From contig CM035806.1 in NCBI GenBank assembly GCA_020466095.1, positions 12,645,724 through 12,709,723 of the forward strand: DNA of 64,000 nt, in the 5' to 3' direction. The position numbers and the translations under genes are program-made. Below the pieces are notes generated by a model. The model was not told where the DNA came from. It did no database searches and worked only from the letters and a program-made list of their open reading frames with translations. Numbering within the stretch: the stretch's first letter is position 1; each line of letters starts with the position of its first letter. Origin of the DNA: Chlorops oryzae. Its lineage: Eukaryota > Arthropoda > Insecta > Diptera > Chloropidae. Positions 49,171-61,112 of this stretch are shown one piece after another.

Positions 49171-50156
49171 CCCAATAAACACAACGATATCGTAACGATA
49201 TCGAGGCAATATCGTTTTCTCTTAAAAATGTTTCGCGACGATAATTCGAGACGATATCGAGACGATTTCGATATCGTGAGAGAGTCACTTATCATTAGCG
49301 AATCGAGATTTTCATCGTTCTCGAATCGTTAACGAGCCTTAACTCGAATCGCTAGCGAATCGAGAATTTCATCGCTCTCGAATCGTTGACGGACGATTAG
49401 CAAAAAAATCATTAATTTTTATATTTAATGTAAAATTCAAATAACAGTCTTATTATAATACTATTTTCGGTTTAAAAAAAAAAAAAAAAAAACGGTTCTA
49501 TTGCTGGTAACCACGCTTTCGAATCCACCGGCTGTGGGATTTGAACACCGAACCTCTTGATTTCTAGTCATGTTTCTAGTCTGCTTACCCATTACGCCTT
49601 CCGATTTGGAAACAAATTAACAAAACTACCTTCGAGAATTAAAGTTTCGTACCCAATAAACAAATAAACACAAAAACGTTAACGAGTTCGAATCGAATTG
49701 GATTCGAATTCGTTTAATGCGATTCGCGCTCTACGAATTCGATTCGAATTCGATTCGAACTCGTTATCGTTTTTGTGTTTATTAGGTCCTACTTATTTTT
49801 CTTCTTTTCCCTTATGTGTTTCGAGTTCAAAACGAGTTCACTAAACTACTTTCTAGGATTTCGTTTTTCTCAAATTTGTAACAAATTTGTGGCGATATAA
49901 TCTTCGTTTTTGTATTTATTGAGCTAAAAATGTTTCGCCTCGATATCTTCGCGAGGCCAAAATCGCAATATCGATAAATTTGATTTTCGCGAACTCGTCT
50001 CGATATCTTCGCGAGTCCAAAATCGCAATATCGAGAATTTCATTTTTCTCGAATTCGTCTCGATATCTTCGCGAGTCCACAATCACAATATCGACATTTT
50101 GATTTTTCTCGAATTCGTCTCGTTACGATATCGTCCTCGGTTTTGTGTTTATTGGG
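49171..50156. mobile_element. TA-flanked palindromic element with CCCAATAAACACAA ends
   Basis: Left CCCAATAAACACAACGATAT and its complement at the right (GGTTTTGTGTTTATTGGG) are flanked by TA. It contains three 60-bp tandem units starting CTCGATATCTTCGCGAG (49939, 49999, 50059; a partial fourth at 50119). A smaller palindrome of the same family is nested at 49652-49786 (CCCAATAAAC..CACAAAAACGTTAACGAG and its complement). Confidence 0.65.
49500..49610 (-). repeat. tRNA-like fragment (SINE head)
   Basis: The minus strand reads GGGTAAGCAGACTAG (A-box-like) and later GTTCGGTGTTCAAATCCC (B-box-like). No clover-leaf acceptor stem could be paired, so it is a SINE head or tRNA relic rather than a tRNA gene. 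Confidence 0.45.
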
Positions 50157-50905
50157 TATCAATATATTTATTTATGTTTGTATTTTGTGCATTCCCCAGC
50201 AGGAAAAGTCTCGGTGAAACCATCAATGATTTCAGCATGACATAAGAGCCGCGACTCCTCCTGTTTCTACACCAACTTTCTAATGAAATTTACACACAAA
50301 CGGCATTGGCCGTCATGAGAGGACATGTCACCAGTTGGTCATCGAAACTGGAGTGGATACCTCCTGTTTCGCAAGAAAATGTCATCGTTCGGGAGTGATA
50401 CGAAATGAAAATGAAACACGGACTATGTCATGGGAATTGCGATGAATAACATCTTTTTTCGATGACAATGTCATTAGAATTGCGATGAATAACACCTTTT
50501 CTCGATGACAATGTCATTAGAATTTAGAAGTACTCTAACTTTCCCCTTGACATCATCGGTGAAAACATTAATGAATTTTTCCTTTATGCGAAAAAGTCCG
50601 GCTGGGTAATGTCACTTTGCTCTATGTATTACATTGTCAGCGAAATATGTTTGAAATGGCGTGTAGAGCAAAGTGGTTTTTTTTTAAAGCCATAAAATAC
50701 CCTTTTATGCGTTAGATCAAAGATTCGAAAATATACTCTTCGAATAAGTATTCTTTCAAAAATTAATAGTGAAACACACAAAAAACCTTATCGTACAGTT
50801 TTTGAAAAAAATAGTTGCAAACTTCAACTTCGATTTACTCGAAATGTGTTTTTTGCACGTAGAGCACATGAATCCCCGGGCGACGATCTACGCTCTACAC
50901 AAGTG

Positions 50906-53640
50906 GGTTTCAGGCTTTAAAGAAATTATTTTTAGGCACTCAGAAGGCTGTTGAGTCGCGTGTAATGACATGACAACATAAGGCTATATCCGCTAAGAAC
51001 AAAACAAACAAAATATCCAAACACAGTCCCGATTAGGATTATTCTGAATTACACTGTGACACTGAAAACAAGTCCCTTTATTTGGACTTACTAGGTTGGC
51101 TACAGGTTAATATTACATCGATTTTGAAAATTTTGGCCGACAATTAAGTTGTGCAGTTTTTCGCTTTCAGTTATGGCAATATCTTGCAAACCGGTTACAA
51201 ATAAAAATAAGCAGTATTCATCTGGTCTCTTTGAATGTCATCGTTCGTCTGAACCTTTTTATTGGATACCAGCGACTATAAATGGAATCGAATGCACGCG
51301 AAAATCTTAATTAAAATTATCGAGCGGAATGTCTAAAAGAACTTCTATTGCTTACATTAACTTGTTGTAGCGAAAAATCGCCACAATGCAGCATGGCATC
51401 AATGGCAACCCGGCTACGAGAATCGAATTTTGAGTCGTTTCAATTGTTCATAAAAGGCATTCAGGATTGGCCAGAGCAAAATTTATGGTATTTCATCTTG
51501 AAGTGAAGTGATTCGTATTACTTCCATCGCTACTTTGCAAGCGTTAAATTTATTCTTTTCTCAATTTTATTAGCGCTCGTTATTATTTCATTTTATCCGC
51601 TTACGGTATCTTTTACTTACCCTTAATGGAATTGTTTGCAGAAAATTAAAATCCGATTTGTTCTAATTTTACTTTATTTGGTTCGAAGAGCTTTCTTGGT
51701 TTTTTATCTTTTATCCACAACCACCCCACCACCCCCATTGAAACTAGGAGAAAAATGTGGACAACACACTTATATAGACCTTTAATTTGAATCAATTTTC
51801 TACTGGCTGAATGACTCAATAGCTACCAAAAACAAACAACTTAGTCATGGCGCCACGATATCTATTTCAGCAGGAAAAACAAATAAAATCTTATTAAAAA
51901 TATTGGCAATCAAAAGCCACAACTTAACCCACCCAACCCCAAGTCATTTCATTTTGTATGGCAGAAGAGCTCCTGCTCTTGTTTGAATTTACGATTAAAT
52001 CAATTTCTTTAGCATTTCTCCGTCTCGATAACTCGGTGGCCCTGTTCAGACAAGCGGAACGAATTAGTTTAGAAAAATATATTCCTTCTTTCCTTTGACC
52101 TTCAATTCAAAGAAATTGTAATTTTGTTTTGTTATCGTATATTACTTCCTTATCTCGATTCTTGAATCGATTCAGGCGATTGTTGAGCGTTGACACATTC
52201 ATTAGAGCGAACAGGAACTCCTTTCTCCTTCGTCCTTGTCCTTATCCTCGTCCTCGCAATCTCAATCGCTCACCATCTATCTTTCGATTGATTGCTGGCT
52301 CCCATTGCTGCATGTATAGACGTCATGCGACACATGCATATGAACGTCTATAACGCTTCAATGTTCACTTGTACGTATCATGCATGCATAATTAAAATCA
52401 TTCCAGTTAGTATATTCCTATTGTTGACATTCCGTATCATTGCCCTCACAAGCAATTCAAGATAATTCCGTTTAATTACAACAGTATCCTGATATGATAT
52501 AATTTGCACCGATTCTCATCAGCGTTTCGAAGGAACGATTAAATTTTGCGTTATCTTGAAACAATGACGCTTCAAGCGATTCAATTTCGGTCTCTCAATG
52601 CTTTGCTATTGCCAAACGGTTTTGTCTTCTAAATCCAAACGAAAGGAAAACTGAACTTAACTTCAAAATGCCCATATTGGGCATTGTGTATGTACAATTT
52701 TCCCTTTCCTTTTGAACCGAAACAAAATACTTTATAGCTGTGCGGTTGTGTGATCGCCGATCCGAGAGGAAAGCAACCCGAATGTATGGGAAGCAACGCT
52801 GCAAAACTGAAGTGCAATAATTAATTAAGTTGAAATCAATATTTTGAGAAACTTTGAACAGCCCGTCAGCCTGTCTTTCCGTCTGTCTTTCGCTCTGTCT
52901 ACCTGTATGTCTGTCATTCTCCCATAAAGTTCTCGATGCATTGTTATCGCTCTTAAGCGCTCTTTTAGCACATATTCTATTGAGCTTTTGATAGAGTTCA
53001 ACTACCAATTTAAACACTTAAGACATTTGAACAATAGATTAGATACTGTGCAACTATCTTAATTGTGTGAAAAAACAAATTAACTGTTTTTTAAGTGCTG
53101 ATAAATTGGATTTTAGTCACTGTCAGACTGCTGCAGTTATGTATATAAAATCACAGAATATCAAAATGAATAAAATTCTTTGCTGAATTTTCGATTTCAA
53201 ATTGATTGAGCGAAAAAAGATATTTGTGGCTCACATGTACGCAGAATGTGCACCTGTGTGTATCCAGAAAGAATATGATATATTTTTGGTTTTTTTTTTT
53301 TTTTGCGTAGAAGATACTGCAAATCGGTCCAAAGGGTCACCACCCAGGGATGATTGATTATATGGTTACGACAATCAGATTTCAAAATTTGATTCTTCTG
53401 CGCATGTGAACTTGTGACGTAGCGTAAAAAGCACTCTGATTGGTTGAAACTATTGAAAATTTTTTGACAGATGAAAATTTTTAAGGCTTAAAATATAAAT
53501 AGAAGAATTTATGTGTTTACAGCGTTGCCACTGATGTTCGAAAAAAATACTACCAATTTCAAACTTTCACAAATCCTGGTATTTACATACTTACATATAT
53601 CCAAATATTATAACCAAATACAATAACCAAATATTATAAC
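50906..53640. other. Noncoding stretch
   Basis: A (GTCY)-like block lies at 52870-52916, with AT-rich unique sequence elsewhere. Frames are short and unremarkable. No gene is recognised. Confidence 0.4.
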
Positions 53641-54478
53641 TAGCTTAAGAATGACATAACAGGAACAGATGGTCTCCAGTGAGGTCATCTGTTATATACT
53701 TTTCACAATTTGGTTAATGTTAAGGCGCGATAATTACATTCTATTTCAACTCCTCAATGGTAAGTCTAATACATGATACCTCTTTAACCTTCTAATTGTT
53801 TCACTATTGTCTAGGAGATTTACTGCTAATATGTTGGGGTGTTCATTTAATCTATCAAGGTACCTGTGACTGAGCCTCTTTATTTCTTCTTTAACTAAGG
53901 CAATTTTTAAATCTTTATGAATTTCGCTGTTTGCCAGATACCATGGCGCATTGGAGATCATTCTCAGAGCCTTTGATTGAAACCGCTGCAAAATTTCAAT
54001 GTTTGAATTGCTCGCTGTCCCCCAGAGCTGAATGGCATATGTCCACACGGGTTTTAATATTGCTTTATAAAGCCTTACTTTATTTTCCAGACTGAGTTGG
54101 GACTTTCTTCCTAATAACCAGGGCATTTTTTTTATTTTGATTTGTAGCTGTTTTTGTTTGGCTTTGATGTGATCTTTCCAAGTTAGCCTGCGGTCTAAAT
54201 GTATACCGAGATAATTTGCTGTTGTTTTATGCGGAATTTGTATACTATTTAGGTACACTGGGGGACAATTTCCAGGTCTCAAAGCAAACGTTGCATGAAC
54301 CGATTTTTCGGTATTAATTTTGATTTTCCACTTGCTAAGCCATTTTTCGACTTCATTTAATTCATTTTGAATTTTTAGAGAAGCTTCTGTTCTATCGTCG
54401 CTTGTTGAAATGATTGCGGTATTATCTGCATATGTTGCTATTTCTACGCCTGCTACATTAGGTATGTCTGCAGTCTTT
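53640..54478 (-). pseudogene. Jockey-clade LINE, 5'-truncated reverse transcriptase
   Basis: The minus strand stays open from 54477 to the stop at 53746. It reads the end of the reverse transcriptase palm (VEIATYADNTAIIST), thumb and C-terminal region (ANYLGIHLDRRLTWKDHI, AILKPVWTYAIQLWG, IEILQRFQSKALRMISNAPW). The catalytic YADD box has become YADN. The 5' part, including the gag-like ORF, endonuclease and most of the RT, is absent, as usual after incomplete target-primed reverse transcription. About 100 bp of 3' UTR follow, ending in TTATAATATTTGG-type short repeats. It copies itself through RNA when intact; this copy is dead. Confidence 0.88.
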
Positions 54479-55370
54479 CAAATAAGAGATTCTTGTTAAG
54501 TTACCAATTAACGAAAAAGAAAAAGATTTAATAACTTGAACAAATAGTAAAACTCGAAAAATTTTTTTTTTTTAAATTTAAGCAACATTGTGGCATCACC
54601 AACAAAATCGTCACAGGTGCTCAGATAAAAGTAAAATCTGCGCATTTCGTAATCTTATATTCTATCAATTCTTGGTCACACTTGTGACAGCCATTCTGAT
54701 AAGGAAATAAGGCAGTTTCATTGCTAAACTATTCTTAAAAGTTTCCATAATTACAAATCCTTGAGAATCACATCCTGTTTGCTTTAAATATAATGAGCTA
54801 AAAGCTAAAAAAAAAAAAAAAAATTGATTGTGACGGGAGTGACTAAACGGAATTGCCCTACTATTTAGTTAACGCAGCATGAGAAGAACGAAATGAAAAT
54901 TGGAAAATTCTCTTTGGAACAGAGATTTTAGCACGTGAACTTAAGCTTAAGATAAAGTTATTCATTTTTTTTTTAAAAGAATATATGAGAATATTCGAAC
55001 TTATGCCGATTGGCGGATGGATATGGGCATATGCGCCTTAAGAGTGCTTAAATGGTCACAGGTATGAAACATCTTAAGGCCAACCAAATTTTTGAGCTTC
55101 TGGGAATTATTATTAGCACACAGTTTGAAAGCTGGTGGCTTATTTTTGACCCGCCAACGTTTCGGTTAGCATATTTCCCCAGTTTCGAGTCCTCCATTGG
55201 ATAAGTCGTTACTGTTGCTCAAATTTTTATCTTTCACTTTTATCTTAGAAATTTATTATGAAGCAGTACCGTATTTTCTATTTTTCCAAAGAATATTTGG
55301 TAATATTCTAGCTTAAACCGCATGAGCCATCCAAGATTGCCTGATATGGCCATATTCGCATATATGTATA

Positions 55371-55566
55371 TAGGTTAGGTTAGGTTACGTTAATGTGGCT
55401 ATCATAGTGGCACACATGGGCCCTTTGTGATACCACGAAAAATGGTATACCAAAGAGAAGAACCAAAAAAACTAAACAGCATCCACGACCTGAGCTGGAA
55501 TTCGAACCCAGGGCCTCTCTCTTTGTTAGTTGGCATCTCAACCAACTACGGAACTAAGGCCGTCCC
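55371..55566 (-). mobile_element. tRNA-derived SINE with CCTAA tail
   Basis: On the minus strand: CGTAGTTGGTTGAGATGCC head, B-box GGGTTCGAATTCCAGC, body CGTGGTATCACAAAGGGCCC, tail CGTAACCTAACCTAACC. This is the best preserved head of the family in the window. Confidence 0.85.
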
Positions 55567-55656
55567 GAATATATACATTTTTAAAGAATTTTAATAGAAT
55601 CAACAATTAGATATTTTGTAAAATATTTATTTAACAAATAACATATTAAGGCAATA

Positions 55657-55824
55657 GGGGTATTCACAAAGGCGTGTTAAAGACGTTGGAAAGTCGGAAA
55701 AACGGAAAATTGCGACTTCTAAAAAAATTTTTAAACTTTTTTTGTATATTGCACAACTTTTTAAGCAGATAAAATTCTCCGATTTTCCGACTTCACTATT
55801 TTCCAACCCCTTTATGAATACCCC
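55657..55824. mobile_element. 168-bp MITE with GGGGTATTCA ends
   Basis: The left GGGGTATTCACAAAGG is mirrored by the complement of CCTTTATGAATACCCC. The inner inverted pair is GTTGGAAAGTCGGAAAAACGG with its complement. No coding content. Confidence 0.72.
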
Positions 55825-57162
55825 AAATGTTTTTTTTCATTTTCTATTTTTGTTTTGTTTTTTGTTTTTTTGTGCTCTCTAACATTTACAAATAAACAAG
55901 AAAGTGATTATGAATATACTTGATAATGAGGAAGGGGGATTTTTAGAGAAAGTCTTGAGTTCTTCTTTTTCCCGAAACTGTATTCAAAATCCCTTGTGTA
56001 CTTAATATAAAATTTAATATTTTAGGCCACTTTTCAAAAAAAAAAAAAAAAATGCATCTGTCAACGGCGATTTGATGTAACCTACTCTCGCTAAAACGCC
56101 GCATGAACAATTGGACGGGATTATTTTTTTCCTTTAGAAGAAGCCAGATGAAGCCAGAAGAATGTATCCTGTTATCCATTAATGACTGTATGTTATGTTG
56201 TGTGCTCTATTCTCTCGATGGGTGTATGTATGTTTATTTGTATATACGAATATACTTAGAACCGAACCAGGCAACTTAACGTGCGGTTTATATTTTCCAT
56301 TTTTCCATGGACGTTTCCATTTTGAAGTAGCATGTTATTTTCCTAAAGTTCCTTTCTCTATTATTAAAGAGGAAAATTGCTCGTTTTTCTTTCGTATTCA
56401 CCCTGGCGAAAATTCCCGTCGCTTCAGTTCGATTTACAAACGAGGAAGATTTGGTCAAAAGCAGAGGTGCCCAAAGTGTTAGCTCCAAGTGTGAATGAGC
56501 GTAAAAGAGAGCATTTTTTCACACGCATAGAAACTGTGAGCGGGAGATGAAAAAGTATAAAAGACGATCGAAATTAAAGCAAAATTCCACTTGTAATCGA
56601 GAAGCGAAGCGAACAACCGAAGCGAGCCAAAAAACGAAGTCACGTCAATCTTTCAAATCAGTGCTATGATGAACTTCGCAGAGGGAAGACATGTGTCGCT
56701 CTGTTTTAATTTTTTAATCCTTTTTTCGTAAAATTTTTAGTTTTGACTCAGTTAGAGTGCGTTGAGAGTTTAGTATGCTATAGACTTTCGGCGAGGTAGG
56801 ACCTATGTCGCTCGATTTTTTCTTACTCTCTAGCATTTTTAATTTTATGTGTTTGTTGTATCACTACAGATACATGCAATCTCATTGCGCCTGTAGTGGT
56901 GGGCAGCTCTGGTCAAAAGGCAAGAAGAATAAATATCACCTCGGTTTTGGTCATAAATTTTCTCAAGCGTTGTAAGAATAATCCCTGCAGTAATGAGCCG
57001 GTCAGTTTTCTAATAAGGACTGGCTTTTGACCGGTCCAAATCCTACCGGTTATATTATGGCAGTTCGCTCCATGGAAATCGGCCAGCCGGCGGTCGGTAA
57101 TAAAGGGGTTGGCTTAAGGGCAGTCAGTAAAACGACACTTTCATCAACTTAGAATATATATA

Positions 57163-58372
57163 TTAGGTGTAGTAAAAATAAATCCATTATTTTTCCAATA
57201 GATGGCGTTATTTATCTGCATCTCGCGTTGTATAAGTCCGATCGTGTTCCGCTAGGGGGCATTAGCATCATTAGCATCAGCAAAGAGAAATTTCGCTACA
57301 TTTTACAGTTTTTCTTCGATAAGGGAGAAAACGCAAGCCAGGCGGCTGAAAACGTGAATAGCGTTTATGGACCTGATACTGTAATAGCCAATCATGCGCA
57401 ATTTTGGTTTCGTCGATTCCGTTCCGGTAACTTCGATGTCAAGGATGCACCACGCACTGGAAGGCCAATTGTCGAAAATGTCGATAAAATCATGGAAATT
57501 ATCGAGTCCGACCGTCATGTTAGCGCTGTTTCGATTGCAAAAGAGCTAAAGATTGCACAAAAAACCGTTTGGAACCATTTGAATAAGGCTGGATACACAA
57601 AGAAGCTCGATGTATGGGTGCCACACGAGTTAACGCAAAAAAACCTCATAGACCGAATTTCCATCTGCGAATCGCTGCTGAACCGCAACAAAATCGACCC
57701 ATTTCTGAAGCGGTTGGTGACTGGTGATGAAAAGTGGGTCACTTACGACAACGTCAAGCGAAAACGGTCGTGGTCGAAACACGGTGAACCGGCGGAAACG
57801 GTGGCCAAGCCAGGATTGACGGCCAGGAAGGTTTTGCTGTGTGTTTGGTGGGATTGGCAGGGAATTATCTACTATGAGCTGCTCCCATACGGCAAAACTC
57901 TTAACTCGGAACTCTACTGTCAACAATTGGACCGTCTGAAGGAAGCAATCGCCCATAAGCGGCCAGCTTTGGCCAATAGGAGAGGAATTGTGTTCCATCA
58001 GGACAACGCCAGGCCACACACATCGATAGTGACTCGCCAGAAGCTCCGGGAGTTTGGTTGGGAGGTTCTTCTGCATCCACCTTATAGTCCGGACCTGGCA
58101 CCAAGTGATTACCATCTGTTCCTGTCCATGGCGAACAATTTTGCTGGTGAAACATTCGCTTCAAGAGAGGCTTCTGAAATTCGACTGTCTCAATTTTTTG
58201 CTAATAGGAACGAGGGCTTCTATGAGAGAGGCATAATGAAATTACCTTTAAAATGGCAACAAGTTATCGAACAAAACGGCGCATATTTGACCTAAATCGG
58301 GTCATTCTAACTATCTTAAATAAAGCCCTCAATTTAATGCAAAAATAATGGATTTCTTTTTACTACACCTAA
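57163..58372 (+). mobile_element. mariner element copy 1 (5' internal deletion)
   Basis: The ends TTAGGTGTAGTAAAAATAAA and the complement at 58344-58372 are flanked by TA. It is 1210 bp, 77 bp shorter than copy 2: the 86 bp corresponding to 61443-61528 are replaced by 9 bp (CATCATTAG, 57266-57274). Inserted inside the CCCTGCAGTAAT element. Confidence 0.95.
57275..58295 (+). pseudogene. mariner transposase lacking its start codon
   Basis: The frame matches copy 2 from its fourth residue (ISKEKFRY) to the stop, with only four or so amino-acid changes. The initiator ATG was removed by the deletion. The first in-frame ATG is at 57492, after the amino-terminal DNA-binding helices, so a full transposase cannot be made from ATG. 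The catalytic motifs TGDEKW, HQDNARPH and YSPDLAPSDYHLF are intact. The copy could still be moved by copy 2, since both ends are present. Confidence 0.88.
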
Positions 58373-58618
58373 TATAAGAAATTTGGTGTTTATTTTCCTC
58401 ATTTGACTATCCTAAAACCAGACAATATTACGACAATTGACCCAAAAAAAAAAATGGCCTATGATCAGCCGTTTTGTGGACTAGTCCCTCCCCTAGGACA
58501 GGCTCATGTTAAAAAGGTCAGTTGAATAAATTAGAAGTGGAATTATGAGGGGACTTGTACTGGTAACATGAAGGACTGACCGAAGGCTACTTTTGGGTCA
58601 GTCCATATTACTGCAGGG

Positions 58619-58906
58619 ATGTTCCACCTTCTTTTTTTTTTTGTTGCTATTACAAATTTTTGCGACACTCTGTCGGAAACTTTTACGCTAGCTTTTAAAA
58701 ATAAACTTTTTAATTGATTTTTGCACCATCACAAATCACTATATTACGGCAGAAGCTACAATTTTGTTCAATTTCTTTGACGTGCAGGAAAATCGAAAGG
58801 TACGAGAGCTCAGGCCATAAAAATAAAAACCCAAGACATTTTTCCTCTCACACGTGTCAAAAATTAATCGAAAATTTTTCAATAATAAATTGATAAAGTG
58901 CTTTTT
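58619..58906. other. Short noncoding spacer
   Basis: AT-rich, with no feature recognised. Confidence 0.4.
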
Positions 58907-59573
58907 ATACCCAGCGTAAGCGGGGTATATTAGTTTTGTGCAAATCTTGTAACAGGGAGAACTAAGCTCCGGAGATATAGACATATATATATAGAAATGA
59001 TCAGGATCAAAAACTGAATCGATCTAGACATGTCCGTCCGTCTGTCTGTCCGTCTGTCCGTCCGTCCGTCTGTCCTTCCGTCCGTGGTCGGATCTCCTCC
59101 GAAACGGCTGGACCAATCAAGTCAAAATTTGGCACACAGGTATATCGGGATCCGAGTATGATCCTAAGTAAAAATGGGAGACATCCGCCCACTTCCACGC
59201 GCACAAATGAATATAATGTGTTTTCAGTAAAATGCTTGTAACTTGCGAACCTCTCAACACATTTCATTGATATTTGGTGTACTGGTAAACTACGAACAGT
59301 GACATATCCTGGAAAAAAATGGACGTCGCCCTCCTCGAGCCACGCCCACAAATAAGCCCACAAATAAGGGCTTATCGTAACTTCCAAAGTAAAAGGCGTA
59401 GAAGCTTCAAATTCGAACATAGGTTGACCAAGGCGAATGAAAGGTGTAGGAAAATAGTTTATGTGGCCCACCCACTGCCACGCTCACAAATGGAGATTTT
59501 TCGTAACATAGAGCGCCAATAATGTGGGAACGCTGGGTATTTCAAAGTCGGGCTTTAGCTTTCTTACTTGTTT
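58907..59573 (+). mobile_element. Helentron-like element, second subfamily
   Basis: The 5' hairpin TATACCCAGCGTAAGCGGGGTATA is followed by ATGATCAGGATCAAAAAC and a (GTCY)n block (about 59034-59088). Near the 3' end, CGCTGGGTAT is the inverse of the 5' ATACCCAGCG. A weak hairpin (AAAGTCGGGCTTT) and CTTACTTGTTT close it. Same plan as 24409-25117 with a different sequence. Confidence 0.85.
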
Positions 59574-60667
59574 ATATCTCTAATGGGAGAAAATTATAGT
59601 GTTTGGATTATACACTTGTTATTTCTTCTCGTCAATTGAGGCGTTGCTTTTCATAGTGGCGTATTTTCAATTTTTTGAATTTTTGAGATGGGCAATTCCA
59701 TTGAATACCGTCGCACCCGTGGCACTCATTTTATAGGTTTTAGCTCATAATAATTGAAAAAAAAAGAACGTGATTCTCAACGATCTAAAATTTTCAAAAC
59801 GTTAAGCAATCGTTAGGCACTGAAGTTACACAATTTGTGCTCAGAATGACTGTCACAGGTGAGACAGTTCCTCGTGGAATTGCCCAGATATGTTTATTTA
59901 AACCATTTCAAATGGTATATATAGGGTGCGTATATTTATTTGGCTAAAAAAAAGGATTTTCCCGCGAAAATTTTATATTTCATACAAAAAAAGGATAAAT
60001 GAAGGATCAGCTGAAATTAAAAAGAGAGCCCTCTCCCAAATGAAAAATTAAGGAAATTAGTCCTAAAGCTATTTATACGTTAAGAAATTTCAATAATGGA
60101 ACAAATTTTCGATGGCTAGAGGACGCAAGGGGAAGAGAGAAAAACTCTCCCATACCACATTCCCACGTCTCTAGCCTACAAGAACTGTGTTTCATTATCC
60201 AATGTATTGACATGCTAATAGCGAATTTCTTCTCACACGGTCATTCACTTTACTTCCATACATTAAATACAAAAAATAGAGTCACCATTTTCGAATAATG
60301 TGTGCAACTATGACAGAAAATGTTGCGTTGGGAGTTATATAATATATAATAAAAAAAAGGAGTTTCGCGGGATTTAGCGGGATTTCCCATCTATTCACGG
60401 GGCGCGGGATTCGGGCTAATAAAAAAAGGACTATCCTGCGAAAAAAAGGATAGATACGCATCTAGGTATATCTGTTATATTCGATCATCTAAATAGGCAA
60501 AAGTCATAGGAGCTGTTCAAATATGGAGCCGCAAAAATTAACACGCAACGAAACTGGGTTTTCTTTAGAGGTAAATGTGGCGTAAATGACTGCAATGGCT
60601 AAGGACAAGAACAGGCTTCTGCTGTTATATTGGCCTCGTTGAAAATGATTTTGGTTTTGGTATTGTT
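59574..60667. other. Noncoding stretch with repeat fragments
   Basis: 59772-59870 shares sequence with 27695-27810. At 59940-60450, runs of AAAAAAAGGAT with CCCGCG and GCGGGATT patches at both ends suggest a decayed inverted-repeat element. No gene. Confidence 0.4.
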
Positions 60668-61037
60668 CCCAGTTGTGAAAACAAGCACGCATGCCCGTAG
60701 TTTTCATGATTCATGCCTTCCCCTGTTGTAAAACAAGAATGCATGCCAGGAGAATTCATGATTCCTGCGTTCATGATCATGCATGTTTCACGACGCCTTG
60801 AAAACACATGAAACATTTCTTCTCCAGTTGTAAAGCAAGAACGCATGCTCGTAGTATTCATGATTGATGCGTTCATGATCCTGTTTGATTCATGAATCCT
60901 TGAAAACATTGAATTTCTTAAGAACATCGCAAATCCACCCAAAACAATATGTATGTTATAAAGATACCGTACATACATACGAGGCCTTTACAGTTCGATT
61001 TTTTCTAACGTATATATTTTAAATGTAGCACTCGCGA

Positions 61038-61112
61038 ATGAGATCTCTCGGTAGCGTAATGGGAGCGTGTTGCGATTTGTAACCTGGAGGGCTCGAGTTC
61101 GATTCCTGTCGC
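61038..61112 (+). repeat. tRNA-like fragment (SINE head)
   Basis: CTCTCGGTAGCGTAATGGG (A-box-like) and GAGTTCGATTCCTG (B-box) are spaced as in a tRNA. No clear acceptor stem. Likely a SINE head of a different type from the 55.4-kb family. Confidence 0.55.

Larger units (their letters stand above)
48306..50905. mobile_element. Composite inverted-repeat region with a GCTCTAYAYGCC motif
   Basis: The outer left CGTCGCCCGGAGATTCATGT (48391) is mirrored by ACATGAATCCCCGGGCGACG (50865). Inside, TTTGCTCTATACGCCATT-like motifs recur at about 48407, 48577, 48655 and, inverted or varied, at 48598, 50612, 50655 and 50858. A further palindromic element (49171-50156) is nested within. No coding capacity is recognised. 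Confidence 0.55.
54479..56982. other. Noncoding stretch with a SINE and a small MITE
   Basis: Besides the SINE (55371-55566) and MITE (55657-55824), there is AT-rich sequence. A 95-codon frame at 56195 (Cys/Phe-rich) has no recognised domain. Possible leader-like sequence lies near 56560-56700. No gene is called. Confidence 0.35.
56983..58618. mobile_element. TIR element (CCCTGCAGTAAT ends) interrupted by mariner copy 1
   Basis: Perfect 12-bp terminal inverted repeats CCCTGCAGTAAT at 56983 and, inverted, up to 58618 (14 bp if AT is included). Without mariner copy 1 the element is about 420 bp. The interior has related GGTCAGT/ACTGACC motifs. No transposase of its own. The superfamily and target duplication are not resolved. 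Confidence 0.7.

Noticed and set aside
57303..58164. Minus-strand frames of 71-161 codons, duplicated at 61557-62418
   Set aside because: Antisense shadows of the mariner transposase, repeated because the element is repeated.
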